Notes under the pieces: generated by a model
What the model was told of the DNA's origin: nothing
Databases searched by the model: none
Seen by the model: only the letters and a program-made list of their open reading frames with translations
Shown here: positions 1 to 8,900 of the stretch, one piece after another
Layout of the letters: every line of letters starts with the position of its first letter
Position numbering within the stretch: the first letter of the stretch is position 1
Position numbers and translations under genes: made by a program
NCBI GenBank assembly: GCA_046329495.1
Contig: JAXLUO010000003.1
Coordinates: forward strand, 248,001-312,000
Source: Bog-950 sp046329495
Lineage (GTDB): Bacteria; Bacteroidota; Bacteroidia; Chitinophagales; LD1
Length of the DNA: 64,000 nucleotides
Reading direction: 5' to 3'

Positions 1-3000
1 TATAACAAACAATGGTTGGTTTTTGGTAACTGCTTCGCCATCCTTAACCATCACTTTTACCAACTTGCCCTGTAAAGGTGCGCCGATTTCATTTGGCGCT
101 TTGGCTTTATAATGGTCCACCTTCTGCACTTTAATGCTACGGTCGCGGATGCTAACGCTGCGGGTTTGCCCGTTAATTTTGAAGAACACATCACGGTTAC
201 CATCTTCGTTTGGCGCGCTCATATACATAAAGCGCACCAGCAAATTTTTGCCCGGTTCAATGGTTATCAATATCTCTTCGTTAGGCTTAAGCGGATAGTA
301 GAAAGCCGGGGTTGGCAGATGTTGCACATCGCCAAAGTGCTTTTTAAAGTTGTAAAACTCATCCCACACTTTCGGATACATCTTGTAACTCAGGAAATCT
401 TCCATGGTTACCATGTCATCATACTTCTTGCGGAACTCAGCCACCTCACGTTCAAAGTCTATTGGCCCCAGGTGGGCATTGGGTTTATCGGTATAAGGCA
501 CAATATCCTTAAGAATAATCTCCTGCAGTTTTTTAGGCCAGCCACCATAGGGTTGCCCTAAATCGCCACGGAACATTTGCTTTACTGAGTCAGGGAAAGA
601 TAAACTCTCGCCCTTGGTAAACACATCATCGGCACTCAGGTTGTTACTGGTCATAAACAAGGCCATATCACCAACCACTTTAGAGGATGGGGTTACCTTA
701 ACGATATCACCAAACAAATGGTTTACTACCTCGTAGTTATGCTTAATGGTTTCAAACTTATCCTCTAATCCTAACGACCGCGCCTGCGGTAACAGGTTGC
801 TGTATTGCCCGCCGGGAATTTCATGTTCATACACTTCGGCGGTACCGGCTTTCAATTCACTTTCGAAGGGATAATAGTATTCTCGCACTACCTCAAAGTA
901 ATTGGAGTAGGCATTCAGCGATTTTAAGTTTACCGGGCTCTCGCGTTCATGGCCTTTCATCATAGCCACCAGGCTGTTAAAGTTGGGCTGACTGGTTAAT
1001 CCGCTCATGCTGGCCTGCGCCACGTCTATAGCATCTACGCCGGCTTCAATGGCTTTTAAATATGTAGCGGCCTGTAAACTCGAAGTATCGTGTGTATGCA
1101 GGTGGATAGGTATGCGAATGTGCTTTTTCAATTCGCTTACCAGTTTTTCGGCTGCATAAGGTTTTAGCAAACCTGCCATATCTTTAATACCTAACACATG
1201 CGCCCCTTCCTGTTCCAGTTGTTTTGCCAGTTCCACATAGTAGTTCAGGTTAAACTTTTGGCGCTTGGGGTTCATAATATCTCCCGTATAACAAATACAG
1301 GCTTCTGCCAGCGAATTGGTTTTGTTACGTACCGTGCGGATGCTCATTTTCATACCATCCAGCCAGTTCAGCGAATCGAAGATGCGGAAGATGTCAATAC
1401 CATTATCCGCACTCTTTTCAATAAATTTCTCAATCAGGTTATCGGGGTAGGCTGCATAGCCAACGGCATTGCTGCCTCTAAACAACATTTGCAGCAACAG
1501 GTTAGGCATTGCCTTACGCAAAAGCCGCAAGCGCTCCCAGGGGTCTTCGTGTAAAAAGCGCATGCATACATCAAAAGTAGCGCCGCCCCATACCTCCATG
1601 CTGAAAACTTCCGGATGTGCTTTGGCAAAGCCTTCAGCTATAGTTAACATGTCGTTGTTGCGCAGTCGTGTTGCAAATAGCGATTGGTGTGCATCGCGCA
1701 GCGTGGTGTCGGTATACATTACGCTGCCTTTAGCGCCATACAGGCGTTCGCCTTTGGTAATATATTCCAAAAACTTTTCACGTCCCATTTCCTCCAGCAG
1801 GTTTTTATAGCCTTTCGGGTAGGCGGCAAAGGTGTCAACTGCAGGTATCTGCGGCGTACGGAATGTTTTATTCGGATCGTATGACTTCACATCGGGGTGA
1901 CCATTCACCTTTAGCTCAGCCAGATATTTGATCAACTTGGTGCCGCGGTCCTTATCATAGCCCCATTTAGGCACCAACAGTTGCGGATTGCGTGCAATAA
2001 AACCAACCGTTGCCCGGCCCTCCTGAAACTCCTCGCTCTCCATTACATTAGTAAGGAAAGGTATATTGGTTTTTACGCCGCGTATGCGGAATTCCTGCAA
2101 TACGCGGTTCAAGCGGTGGGTGGCGCCTTTCAGCGTTCGACTCCATGCCGAAACTTTCACCAGCATGCTATCAAAGAACGGCGATATCTTAACACCGTCG
2201 TAGCTACTGCCTTCATCTAAACGTATACCAAAACCACCGGCATTACGATACGCTACAATGGTGCCGTAATCTGGTTTAAAATCATTCTCCGGATCTTCGG
2301 TAGTAATGCGGCATTGAATTGCCCAACCATTGCATTTTACATCTTCCTGACTGCGGATAAAAATCTGACTATGCGAAAGCTCGTGCCCGGCGGCAATAAT
2401 TATTTGCGAACGAACGATATCAATACCGGTAATTTCTTCGGTGATGGTATGCTCAACCTGTATGCGTGGGTTTACCTCTATAAAGTAGATGTTCTCATCT
2501 CTATCAACCAGAAATTCTACCGTGCCGGCATTGTTATAATTAACCTGCTTTGCAATACGGAGCGCATAGCCATATAATTTTTGCCTTGCTACTTCACTTA
2601 AAATAGAAGGAGCCACTTCAATTACTTTCTGAAAACGCCGCTGCACCGAACAATCGCGCTCATACAAGTGTACAATGTTGCCGTAATTATCACCCAGTAT
2701 CTGTACCTCTATATGCTTAGGGTCGTCTATGAACTTTTCAATAAACACAGTATCATCACCAAACGCTTTCAGTGCCTCGTTACGTGCTTCAAAAAAGGAC
2801 TTGCTCATGTCCTCTTCATTGCGCACAACACGCATACCACGGCCACCGCCTCCTGCCGCCGCTTTCAGCATTACCGGGTAACCTACACGGGCGGCTTCAT
2901 TTAATGCATCGGTTAACGATTGCAGCGAAATGTTACTGTCAGGTATAAGAGGCACGTCAACGGCACGGGCCACTTTTTTTGCCGCTACCTTATCGCCCAA

Positions 3001-3351
3001 TTGCTCCATCGCTTCCGGCCGCGGACCAACAAAAATGATTCCTTCTTCGCCGCAGCGCCTTGCCAGCTTAACATTCTCCGATAGAAATCCGTAGCCCGGG
3101 TGAATGGCATCAACACCGTTTTGCTTCGCCACTTTTATTATTTCTTCAATATCCAGGTAGGGTTTCAGCGGCTCGTTGTTTGGGCCTATTTGATACGATT
3201 CATCGGCTTTATAACGGTGGAGCGAGTAGCGGTCTTCATACGTATAAACCGCTACGGTTTTTATTCTCAGTTCCGAAGCCGCGCGCAGAATGCGGATGGC
3301 AATCTCGCCCCGGTTGGCTACCAGTAATTTCTTTATTTGTGTGCTGGGCAT
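1..3351 (-). CDS. pyc: Pyruvate carboxylase (3' end cut by window edge)
   Basis: Carboxylates pyruvate to oxaloacetate with ATP, bicarbonate and biotin (anaplerosis, cytosol). The reading frame on the minus strand is open from an ATG at 3351 to the window edge, 1117 codons. The N-terminus MPSTQIKKLLVANRGEIAIR is the start of a biotin carboxylase domain, followed by HPGYGFLSEN and the ATP-grasp region; the middle holds the carboxyltransferase (TIM barrel) domain. The last visible residues, GAPLQGKLVKVMVKDGEAV, begin the biotinyl domain, so only about 30-40 residues including the AMKM biotin-lysine motif are missing. The single-chain order BC-CT-BCCP and a length near 1150 fit Pyc and not the split acetyl-CoA carboxylase. 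Transcribed divergently from the HU/SPOR gene across 224 bp. Confidence 0.95.
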   Translation of the reverse strand, partial: MPSTQIKKLLVANRGEIAIRILRAASELRIKTVAVYTYEDRYSLHRYKADESYQIGPNNEPLKPYLDIEEIIKVAKQNGVDAIHPGYGFLSENVKLARRCGEEGIIFVGPRPEAMEQLGDKVAAKKVARAVDVPLIPDSNISLQSLTDALNEAARVGYPVMLKAAAGGGGRGMRVVRNEEDMSKSFFEARNEALKAFGDDTVFIEKFIDDPKHIEVQILGDNYGNIVHLYERDCSVQRRFQKVIEVAPSILSEVARQKLYGYALRIAKQVNYNNAGTVEFLVDRDENIYFIEVNPRIQVEHTITEEITGIDIVRSQIIIAAGHELSHSQIFIRSQEDVKCNGWAIQCRITTEDPENDFKPDYGTIVAYRNAGGFGIRLDEGSSYDGVKISPFFDSMLVKVSAWSRTLKGATHRLNRVLQEFRIRGVKTNIPFLTNVMESEEFQEGRATVGFIARNPQLLVPKWGYDKDRGTKLIKYLAELKVNGHPDVKSYDPNKTFRTPQIPAVDTFAAYPKGYKNLLEEMGREKFLEYITKGERLYGAKGSVMYTDTTLRDAHQSLFATRLRNNDMLTIAEGFAKAHPEVFSMEVWGGATFDVCMRFLHEDPWERLRLLRKAMPNLLLQMLFRGSNAVGYAAYPDNLIEKFIEKSADNGIDIFRIFDSLNWLDGMKMSIRTVRNKTNSLAEACICYTGDIMNPKRQKFNLNYYVELAKQLEQEGAHVLGIKDMAGLLKPYAAEKLVSELKKHIRIPIHLHTHDTSSLQAATYLKAIEAGVDAIDVAQASMSGLTSQPNFNSLVAMMKGHERESPVNLKSLNAYSNYFEVVREYYYPFESELKAGTAEVYEHEIPGGQYSNLLPQARSLGLEDKFETIKHNYEVVNHLFGDIVKVTPSSKVVGDMALFMTSNNLSADDVFTKGESLSFPDSVKQMFRGDLGQPYGGWPKKLQEIILKDIVPYTDKPNAHLGPIDFEREVAEFRKKYDDMVTMEDFLSYKMYPKVWDEFYNFKKHFGDVQHLPTPAFYYPLKPNEEILITIEPGKNLLVRFMYMSAPNEDGNRDVFFKINGQTRSVSIRDRSIKVQKVDHYKAKAPNEIGAPLQGKLVKVMVKDGEAVTKNQPLFVI

Positions 3352-3575
3352 AGTAGATGGTTGAACTCGTTAGTGGCTTGAAAACCGGCTCATATTTCGC
3401 GCCTGCTTAAGCGCCCAAAGTTGCTTTTGTGTACATCCATTTTATGTTTCGGCACACCCATTTTATCCACAATTTTTACACCTGTCCTATGGAAAATAGA
3501 CAAAAAAACTATTTTGCAGCCCGTCGCAAAGGTTCGCTTTCAATCAGGGCCTTTTTACACGGATTTTAAAGCAAA
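3352..3575. other. Divergent intergenic region, pyc / HU-SPOR gene
   Basis: A 224-bp AT-rich gap between two divergent starts, so it must hold both promoters. I see no full match to TTG-N19-TAnnTTTG; 'TATTTTG' near 3510 is the closest -7-like string on the plus strand. No RNA gene or repeat was recognised. Confidence 0.4.
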
Positions 3576-4652
3576 ATGGATATTTCGGTTTACATAAGCG
3601 AACTGCTATACGTGCACGACTGCATCGTAGTGCCCGGCTTTGGTGGCTTTATCGCCAATTACAAGCCTGCCGAAATCCACCCAATTCTGCATACTGTTTA
3701 TCCGCCGGCAAAAGCACTTAGTTTTAATCGCAACCTATCGCAAAACGATGGATTATTAGCCAGCCACCTGGCAGGTAAAAAACGTATTTCGCTGGAGGCC
3801 GCTAATGGGTTAATCAGCGATTGGGTTAGCGCTTCGCATAGCCTGTTGCGTAATAAAGAAGTAATTAACCTGCATAAAATTGGAAAACTGCATGCCGATA
3901 TTGAAGGTAACCTGCAGTTTGAGCCCGACGAGCAAGCCAATTACCTGAAAACCTCCTACGGTTTAAAATCGCTGGTTGCCGAGCCTGTTTTACGCGGTAA
4001 GCAAATTGAATTTACCGAGAAGTTCTCGCAGGAAACAAAACGCGTTGCTAACGGCCGCCGCACCTGGAATGTAGCTGCTATTGTTCTGTTGCTTATTACA
4101 CTTGCCGTACTGGCACAACTGACATGGATGGGAGTGGAGGTTAAGGGAATGAAGCTGGACGAAGCCAGTGTTTTCGGTTTCGTAAGCAGCATTTTTAAAA
4201 CACCCGATCCCGAAGTGGTGCCGCTGCCGGTTAATAAGCCTGAACAAACAGTTGATACCGCTGAGCAGAATACAACAGTTGCTGCTGATACCCTGCCATT
4301 AACTCCCGATCCTACTATTACCAATATAGTTGAAGAACCCTCGGTGGTTACTACCAACCGGGAAACTAATTCAACAATATCTCCATCGGTTGAGCAATAC
4401 AGCAATAACTATCAGAACAAACCCGGCCACACCTATTATGTTATCATTGGTGCATTTACTGAGAACGATAATGTAGAAGCAGCTCTGAAGCGTTTACAGG
4501 CTAAGTATCCCGATTCGGTTATCATTACCGAAAAAGGTACCCGCTTAACCAAGATAGGCTATGCCGTAGGCGATAACTTCCGCGCTGCCAAAGCTAAGCT
4601 GGAAGAAGCCCAACAGGAAGATCCTTCCTACTGGTTGATGACCAAAAATTAA
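3576..4652 (+). CDS. HU-CCDC81-type and SPOR domain membrane protein
   Basis: A 358-residue protein of the Bacteroidota type that joins an N-terminal HU-like (CCDC81-type) domain, about residues 1-140, to a C-terminal SPOR domain. One hydrophobic helix at about 165-187 (AAIVLLLITLAVLAQLTW) follows an Arg-rich stretch, which predicts a cytoplasmic N-terminus and periplasmic C-terminus. Residues 190-280 are a Pro/Thr/Glu-rich linker. Residues 285-358 (HTYYVIIGAF...) form the SPOR fold, which binds denuded peptidoglycan glycan strands at division sites. Such proteins are thought to link the septal wall to the cytoplasm; the DNA or protein partner of the HU-like part is unknown. The assignment rests on recognised sequence pattern. 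Confidence 0.75.
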   Translation: MDISVYISELLYVHDCIVVPGFGGFIANYKPAEIHPILHTVYPPAKALSFNRNLSQNDGLLASHLAGKKRISLEAANGLISDWVSASHSLLRNKEVINLHKIGKLHADIEGNLQFEPDEQANYLKTSYGLKSLVAEPVLRGKQIEFTEKFSQETKRVANGRRTWNVAAIVLLLITLAVLAQLTWMGVEVKGMKLDEASVFGFVSSIFKTPDPEVVPLPVNKPEQTVDTAEQNTTVAADTLPLTPDPTITNIVEEPSVVTTNRETNSTISPSVEQYSNNYQNKPGHTYYVIIGAFTENDNVEAALKRLQAKYPDSVIITEKGTRLTKIGYAVGDNFRAAKAKLEEAQQEDPSYWLMTKN

Positions 4653-4811
4653 TTTCGTTTTAAAGCCGACAATTTACAAGCCCCAGCATTTCTAATGTTG
4701 TCAATTCGTTATTAGATAAGGTGCTATCCGTTCATTTTACGATGCATGAATATCCTGTTTTTACAGTTTAGTGATGTAGAGCCCTCACTGTGATTGCTGA
4801 AAACACCACAA

Positions 4812-4838
4812 TAAAAAAGCCCCGCATGGCGGGGCTTG
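4812..4838 (-). terminator. Intrinsic terminator of the porP/sprF gene
   Basis: Perfect 9-bp stem AAGCCCCGC (4818-4826) / GCGGGGCTT (4830-4838) with a 3-nt loop. Read on the minus strand the stem is followed by a run of T, 21 bp after the stop of the gene ending at 4860. Confidence 0.85.
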
Positions 4839-4859
4839 GGTCATAAAAGTTGATTGTTA

Positions 4860-5915
4860 TCAGAACAATGCCGGACAATGGCCTGGGCGTGGTTTCTTAC
4901 GGGCACAACCCTGATACATTAAGCTAACTTCAGGTGCACCAACCGATTTAGAAGCCGGTAATAATTTCGAGATGTTTACATCATAGCTTAATCCTGCGCT
5001 AAAGCCTTTTACATCAATACGGGTGCTGATAATAACCGCGTCCATCAAACCGCGATATTGTGCCCCGATATGAAGGGCCGTACGGCTGGTGGTAGGATTA
5101 CCAAGTGTGCATTTAGCATTTAAGCCTACATTAAACTGGTAGCTTGGGCCTTGTAACAAAACCAGAAAGTGCGGTTGCAGTGCCAGCCGCTTGCCTACAT
5201 TAACCGAAGCGCCACCGTGAAGTGTAATTTTCATATAAAGGCGTTCGTTTCCACCGGCATCGGTTGAACCATTAGGGCGGAAAGATGTTTTTGGCTGGTT
5301 AACGTGATTTAATGCAAAACCGAAAAACAGGTTAGTTTGGTTTTTGATCATAGCGCTGTATAACAACCCCAAACCCGCATCGCCAAATATCACACGGTTC
5401 TTGCCAAAGCTCTCCTTAATGCCATTCGGGTCAGCAATACCCGTTACAGGGTCATATTGCGAATCGAAGGTGGCATTAGCGCCATTGATACTTCTGTAGT
5501 TAAAGCCGCCTTGTAAAGCTGCTGAAATCTGCATAGTTCCTTTACGGTTCAGCATAAAGTGGTAAGCCAACGAAAGGTCAACTCGGTTCGAATTAAAGTT
5601 AAGATCACCTGCCTGATCAGAGAAGAAGGATATACCCAGGCCGGCAAAGCTGTTATACTTTGTTACTTTACCAATACTCATATCGGCACCGCCTGCAAAA
5701 GTACGGTAGGTATTTCCCGATGAAACAGTCATCCATTGCGTTCGGAAGTTGGCGTAAACACGGTAATCGCAGTTGTTCATACCTGCTAAGGCAGGGTTCA
5801 ATAACAAGGGCGATGCATAATACTGCGAGAAGTGAATGTCCTGTGCCTGGGTTTCTCCCAAACAGAATAAACCGGCAGCAAAAACAGCTAAGGGCTTCAG
5901 TAAATTTTTAATCAT
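4860..5915 (-). CDS. PorP/SprF family type IX secretion membrane protein
   Basis: A 351-residue outer-membrane beta-barrel protein. Residues 1-24 are a signal peptide ending TQAQ, followed by the family signature DIHFSQYYASPLLLNPALAG and alternating beta strands. PorP/SprF proteins are T9SS partners needed to deliver or anchor specific cargo carrying the type B (gliding-type) C-terminal domain, and are typically encoded next to that cargo. That is the arrangement here: the gene lies 12 bp downstream of the 1952-residue adhesin gene, on the same strand and presumably the same mRNA, and is closed by a terminator at 4812-4838. The specific partnership is inferred from this arrangement. Confidence 0.9.
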   Translation of the reverse strand: MIKNLLKPLAVFAAGLFCLGETQAQDIHFSQYYASPLLLNPALAGMNNCDYRVYANFRTQWMTVSSGNTYRTFAGGADMSIGKVTKYNSFAGLGISFFSDQAGDLNFNSNRVDLSLAYHFMLNRKGTMQISAALQGGFNYRSINGANATFDSQYDPVTGIADPNGIKESFGKNRVIFGDAGLGLLYSAMIKNQTNLFFGFALNHVNQPKTSFRPNGSTDAGGNERLYMKITLHGGASVNVGKRLALQPHFLVLLQGPSYQFNVGLNAKCTLGNPTTSRTALHIGAQYRGLMDAVIISTRIDVKGFSAGLSYDVNISKLLPASKSVGAPEVSLMYQGCARKKPRPGHCPALF

Positions 5916-5927
5916 AGTTCCTCCTTC

Positions 5928-8900
5928 TTATCTTACTAGTGTTACATTTCCTTGTCCATGCACGGTTTCGCCGTTAATACACTCTATCTCATACGTGTAA
6001 ACGAAAACGCCATTATTAAGTTTCTGACCACCTAAATCTGTTCCATCCCATCCCCACTTCGGTTCATTTGGTGCACCGGTTTGTGCCTCAAATACCATAT
6101 GACCCCAACGGTCAAAAATGCGGAAGTAATTGATTTTAGTAGCAGCCAAACCACGTATCATAAATATGTCGTTCAACCCATCACCGTTCGGAGTAAAGGT
6201 ATTTGGCACATAAACAATCTTATCGTCGCAGTTATTCAATACAGTAATGGTAATCGGAGCCGAGTTGGTACAAGTAGTGCCATTTTCGCTATAGTAAATA
6301 GTTGCGGTATAGGTAGTAGTAGCTATCGGTGTGGCAATCGGGTTAGGACAATCGTAGCAGTCCAGTGTACCGGCCGGTGTCCATATGATGCTGTCAATCT
6401 GTCCCGGAATCTGCGAAGTAAGGTTCGATGTTAATCCTAACACGATCTGATCAGGAGTGGCATTCACCTCAATCGGTATAGGCTGCAGTACCCGGATGCT
6501 GAAAGTGTCGGAAGCTGCTGCACAAACACCATTAACAGCGCTGATAATGTAACCGATATTTGCCAGCGGGTTCACTGTAACGGTTGAACCGTTCTGATCG
6601 CTGATCCAGACATTTGGTGTCCACACAATCTGATCAAACACACCGCTTACGTTATAATCAACCGATGTGCCTGCGCAAATGGTCGTATCGCCCGGGTAAA
6701 TTACCAATTGAGAAATGGAATCAACCGTAACGGTTTTAACAATGGTATCGTTACAGCCGTTAATATCACCAACCACAAATTGAACCGGGTATTGACCTGC
6801 TGGGAATTGGAATGACGTATTGCAATTGTTGTCGTAAACAGGGTTCAGTGAGCCTTGCCAGAACATCCACTCGCAATAGTTCAATGCTCCGTCGCCTGGT
6901 GTCGAACTGCTGGTTAACTGCATCGGGGTACTTTCGCAGCTAACCGACCAGTTAAAGTTGGCCGTAGGAACTTCGTTTACCGTAACAACAATTGCCGATG
7001 TATCTCTGCAATTGTTCTGATCGGTTACAACCAGTTGAATGGTATAATTAACCAGGTAAGGCGCGCCATAGGTATGGCAAGGCGGATTGTTTCCATTTAC
7101 AGGGTTATTCGGGAAATCACCATAATACCATTGCCAGCTCGATATAGCCGTTTGGCTGGTAGTAAGGTCTGTAATGCAAATCTGCTGATTGCTGCAAACA
7201 ACGGTATCATTTAACGAGAAGGCAGCATTCGGACTTGGCAATATGCTTACTTGCTTGGTAATTGAATCTACACAACCATGGTCATCCGTAGCCAGCAATT
7301 CAATATTGTAAATGCCTTGCGGGAAACCATGATAGTTGTTGCAAACATGTACGCCATGCAATAGCGGACCGTTATTGCTGAAATCCCAGGTCCAATCGAT
7401 AAGCGTTCCATTCACATTTGTAGAAGCGTCGGTAACACAGATGGAATCATCTGAGCAGAAAGTAGAGCCAACCGTAAAGTCTGCCGTAACACGCGCAACC
7501 GTCAGGTGTATGGTCGAAGTGTCGGCACATTGATACTGGTCGGTTACAATAAGCGTTACCGAATCATCCTGGAATAATTGAACTGTTGGATTACAGGTGT
7601 TAGGGTTAGAAACTGGTCCCGTCCAGAAACAGTTGCTTGTTCCGGTTCCGGTTAATTGAGTTATAGCGCCATAACAAATAGTTTGATCGCCCCCTGCATT
7701 TGCAATAGGATTATCAACCACACGAATGTAAATAGAGGAATCCGCATCCGGGCAACCTGCGCTGTCCCAAACAGTCATACTTACTCTATAAAAGCCCCCC
7801 TGCGTGTAAATATGGCAGGCATCCGGTGAGTGTACTGTATCGGATGTTCCATCACCCCAGTTCCAGATGCGGAAATCAGCAGCTGTTAAAGGATAGATCC
7901 AACTGGTGTCGTGGAAACAGGCAGGCGAGTAGGCACAAACCAAGGTGTCATCTCCATAGAAACCTGCTTCCGGATATTCAGAAATTACAACCAAATTGGT
8001 AATAATCGAATCAAAACATCCCAAGTTACTGCGGATGTATAGCTTAACGTTATATCCACCGGTAGTATCATAATAATGGCAAGGGTTAGCTGAGGTATCA
8101 AAGTTTAATGCACCTGAGGCCGGATCACCAAAATCCCAGAAGCGCTGAACAGTCCAGGAATGATCCGGCGGTAAGGTGTAGGAGGTAATGTCCTGGAAGC
8201 AAACATTACCCTGTTCGCAAACGCCATAGCTATCAAACGTAAATTTAACCACAGGCGAGTCAATCCAGACATATGGCAAATCGCGGTATACAAGGCAACC
8301 TGTAGCATCTTCAAAAATCAATTGTGGTTGGCAGGTATCTGTTTTACAGTAAGGGATAGATAAGTTAACTACCGTTGGGTTGGCAACCGAGCCGGGTATC
8401 ATATTGTTTACGTTAGTAAAGCCCGAACTACAACCCCAAATCAAGGTTAAGTCAGTTGCATTTACCGTTGTTATCGTATAATCTACTGAATCTTTACAAG
8501 CACATATGCCGGGTTTAGGGTTATAATCAAAATATCCATCCGGACCAAAGATTACAATGGTATCTACTATAGCCGTTGCTGAGCAACCGTCATTTGTGGT
8601 AGGGGTAATAATAACTGGATAAATTCCGGGTTGGGTATAGATATGCGTTGTGTTACTAACTGGAGAGAAGTTGCCATCACCAAAATCCCAGGTAACGGTG
8701 CTATCCCAATACTGCGATAAATTGGTGAATGTAATTACCTGTGGAGGGTTAGGACAGGTTAATGTATCAGTGCTCACCATCCCGGCTGCTATCGGAAAGG
8801 CAACGTGGATAGTAAAAGTATCATACTTTGTGCAAGACGCACCCGATTGCATACGCATGTATACTTTATAATCACCAGCAATGGGTAAAGTAAAACATGG

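Noticed and set aside
112..3327. Many plus-strand ORFs of 60-150 residues over the first 3.3 kb
   Set aside because: They are opposite-strand shadows of the pyruvate carboxylase gene, which is open in one frame on the minus strand.
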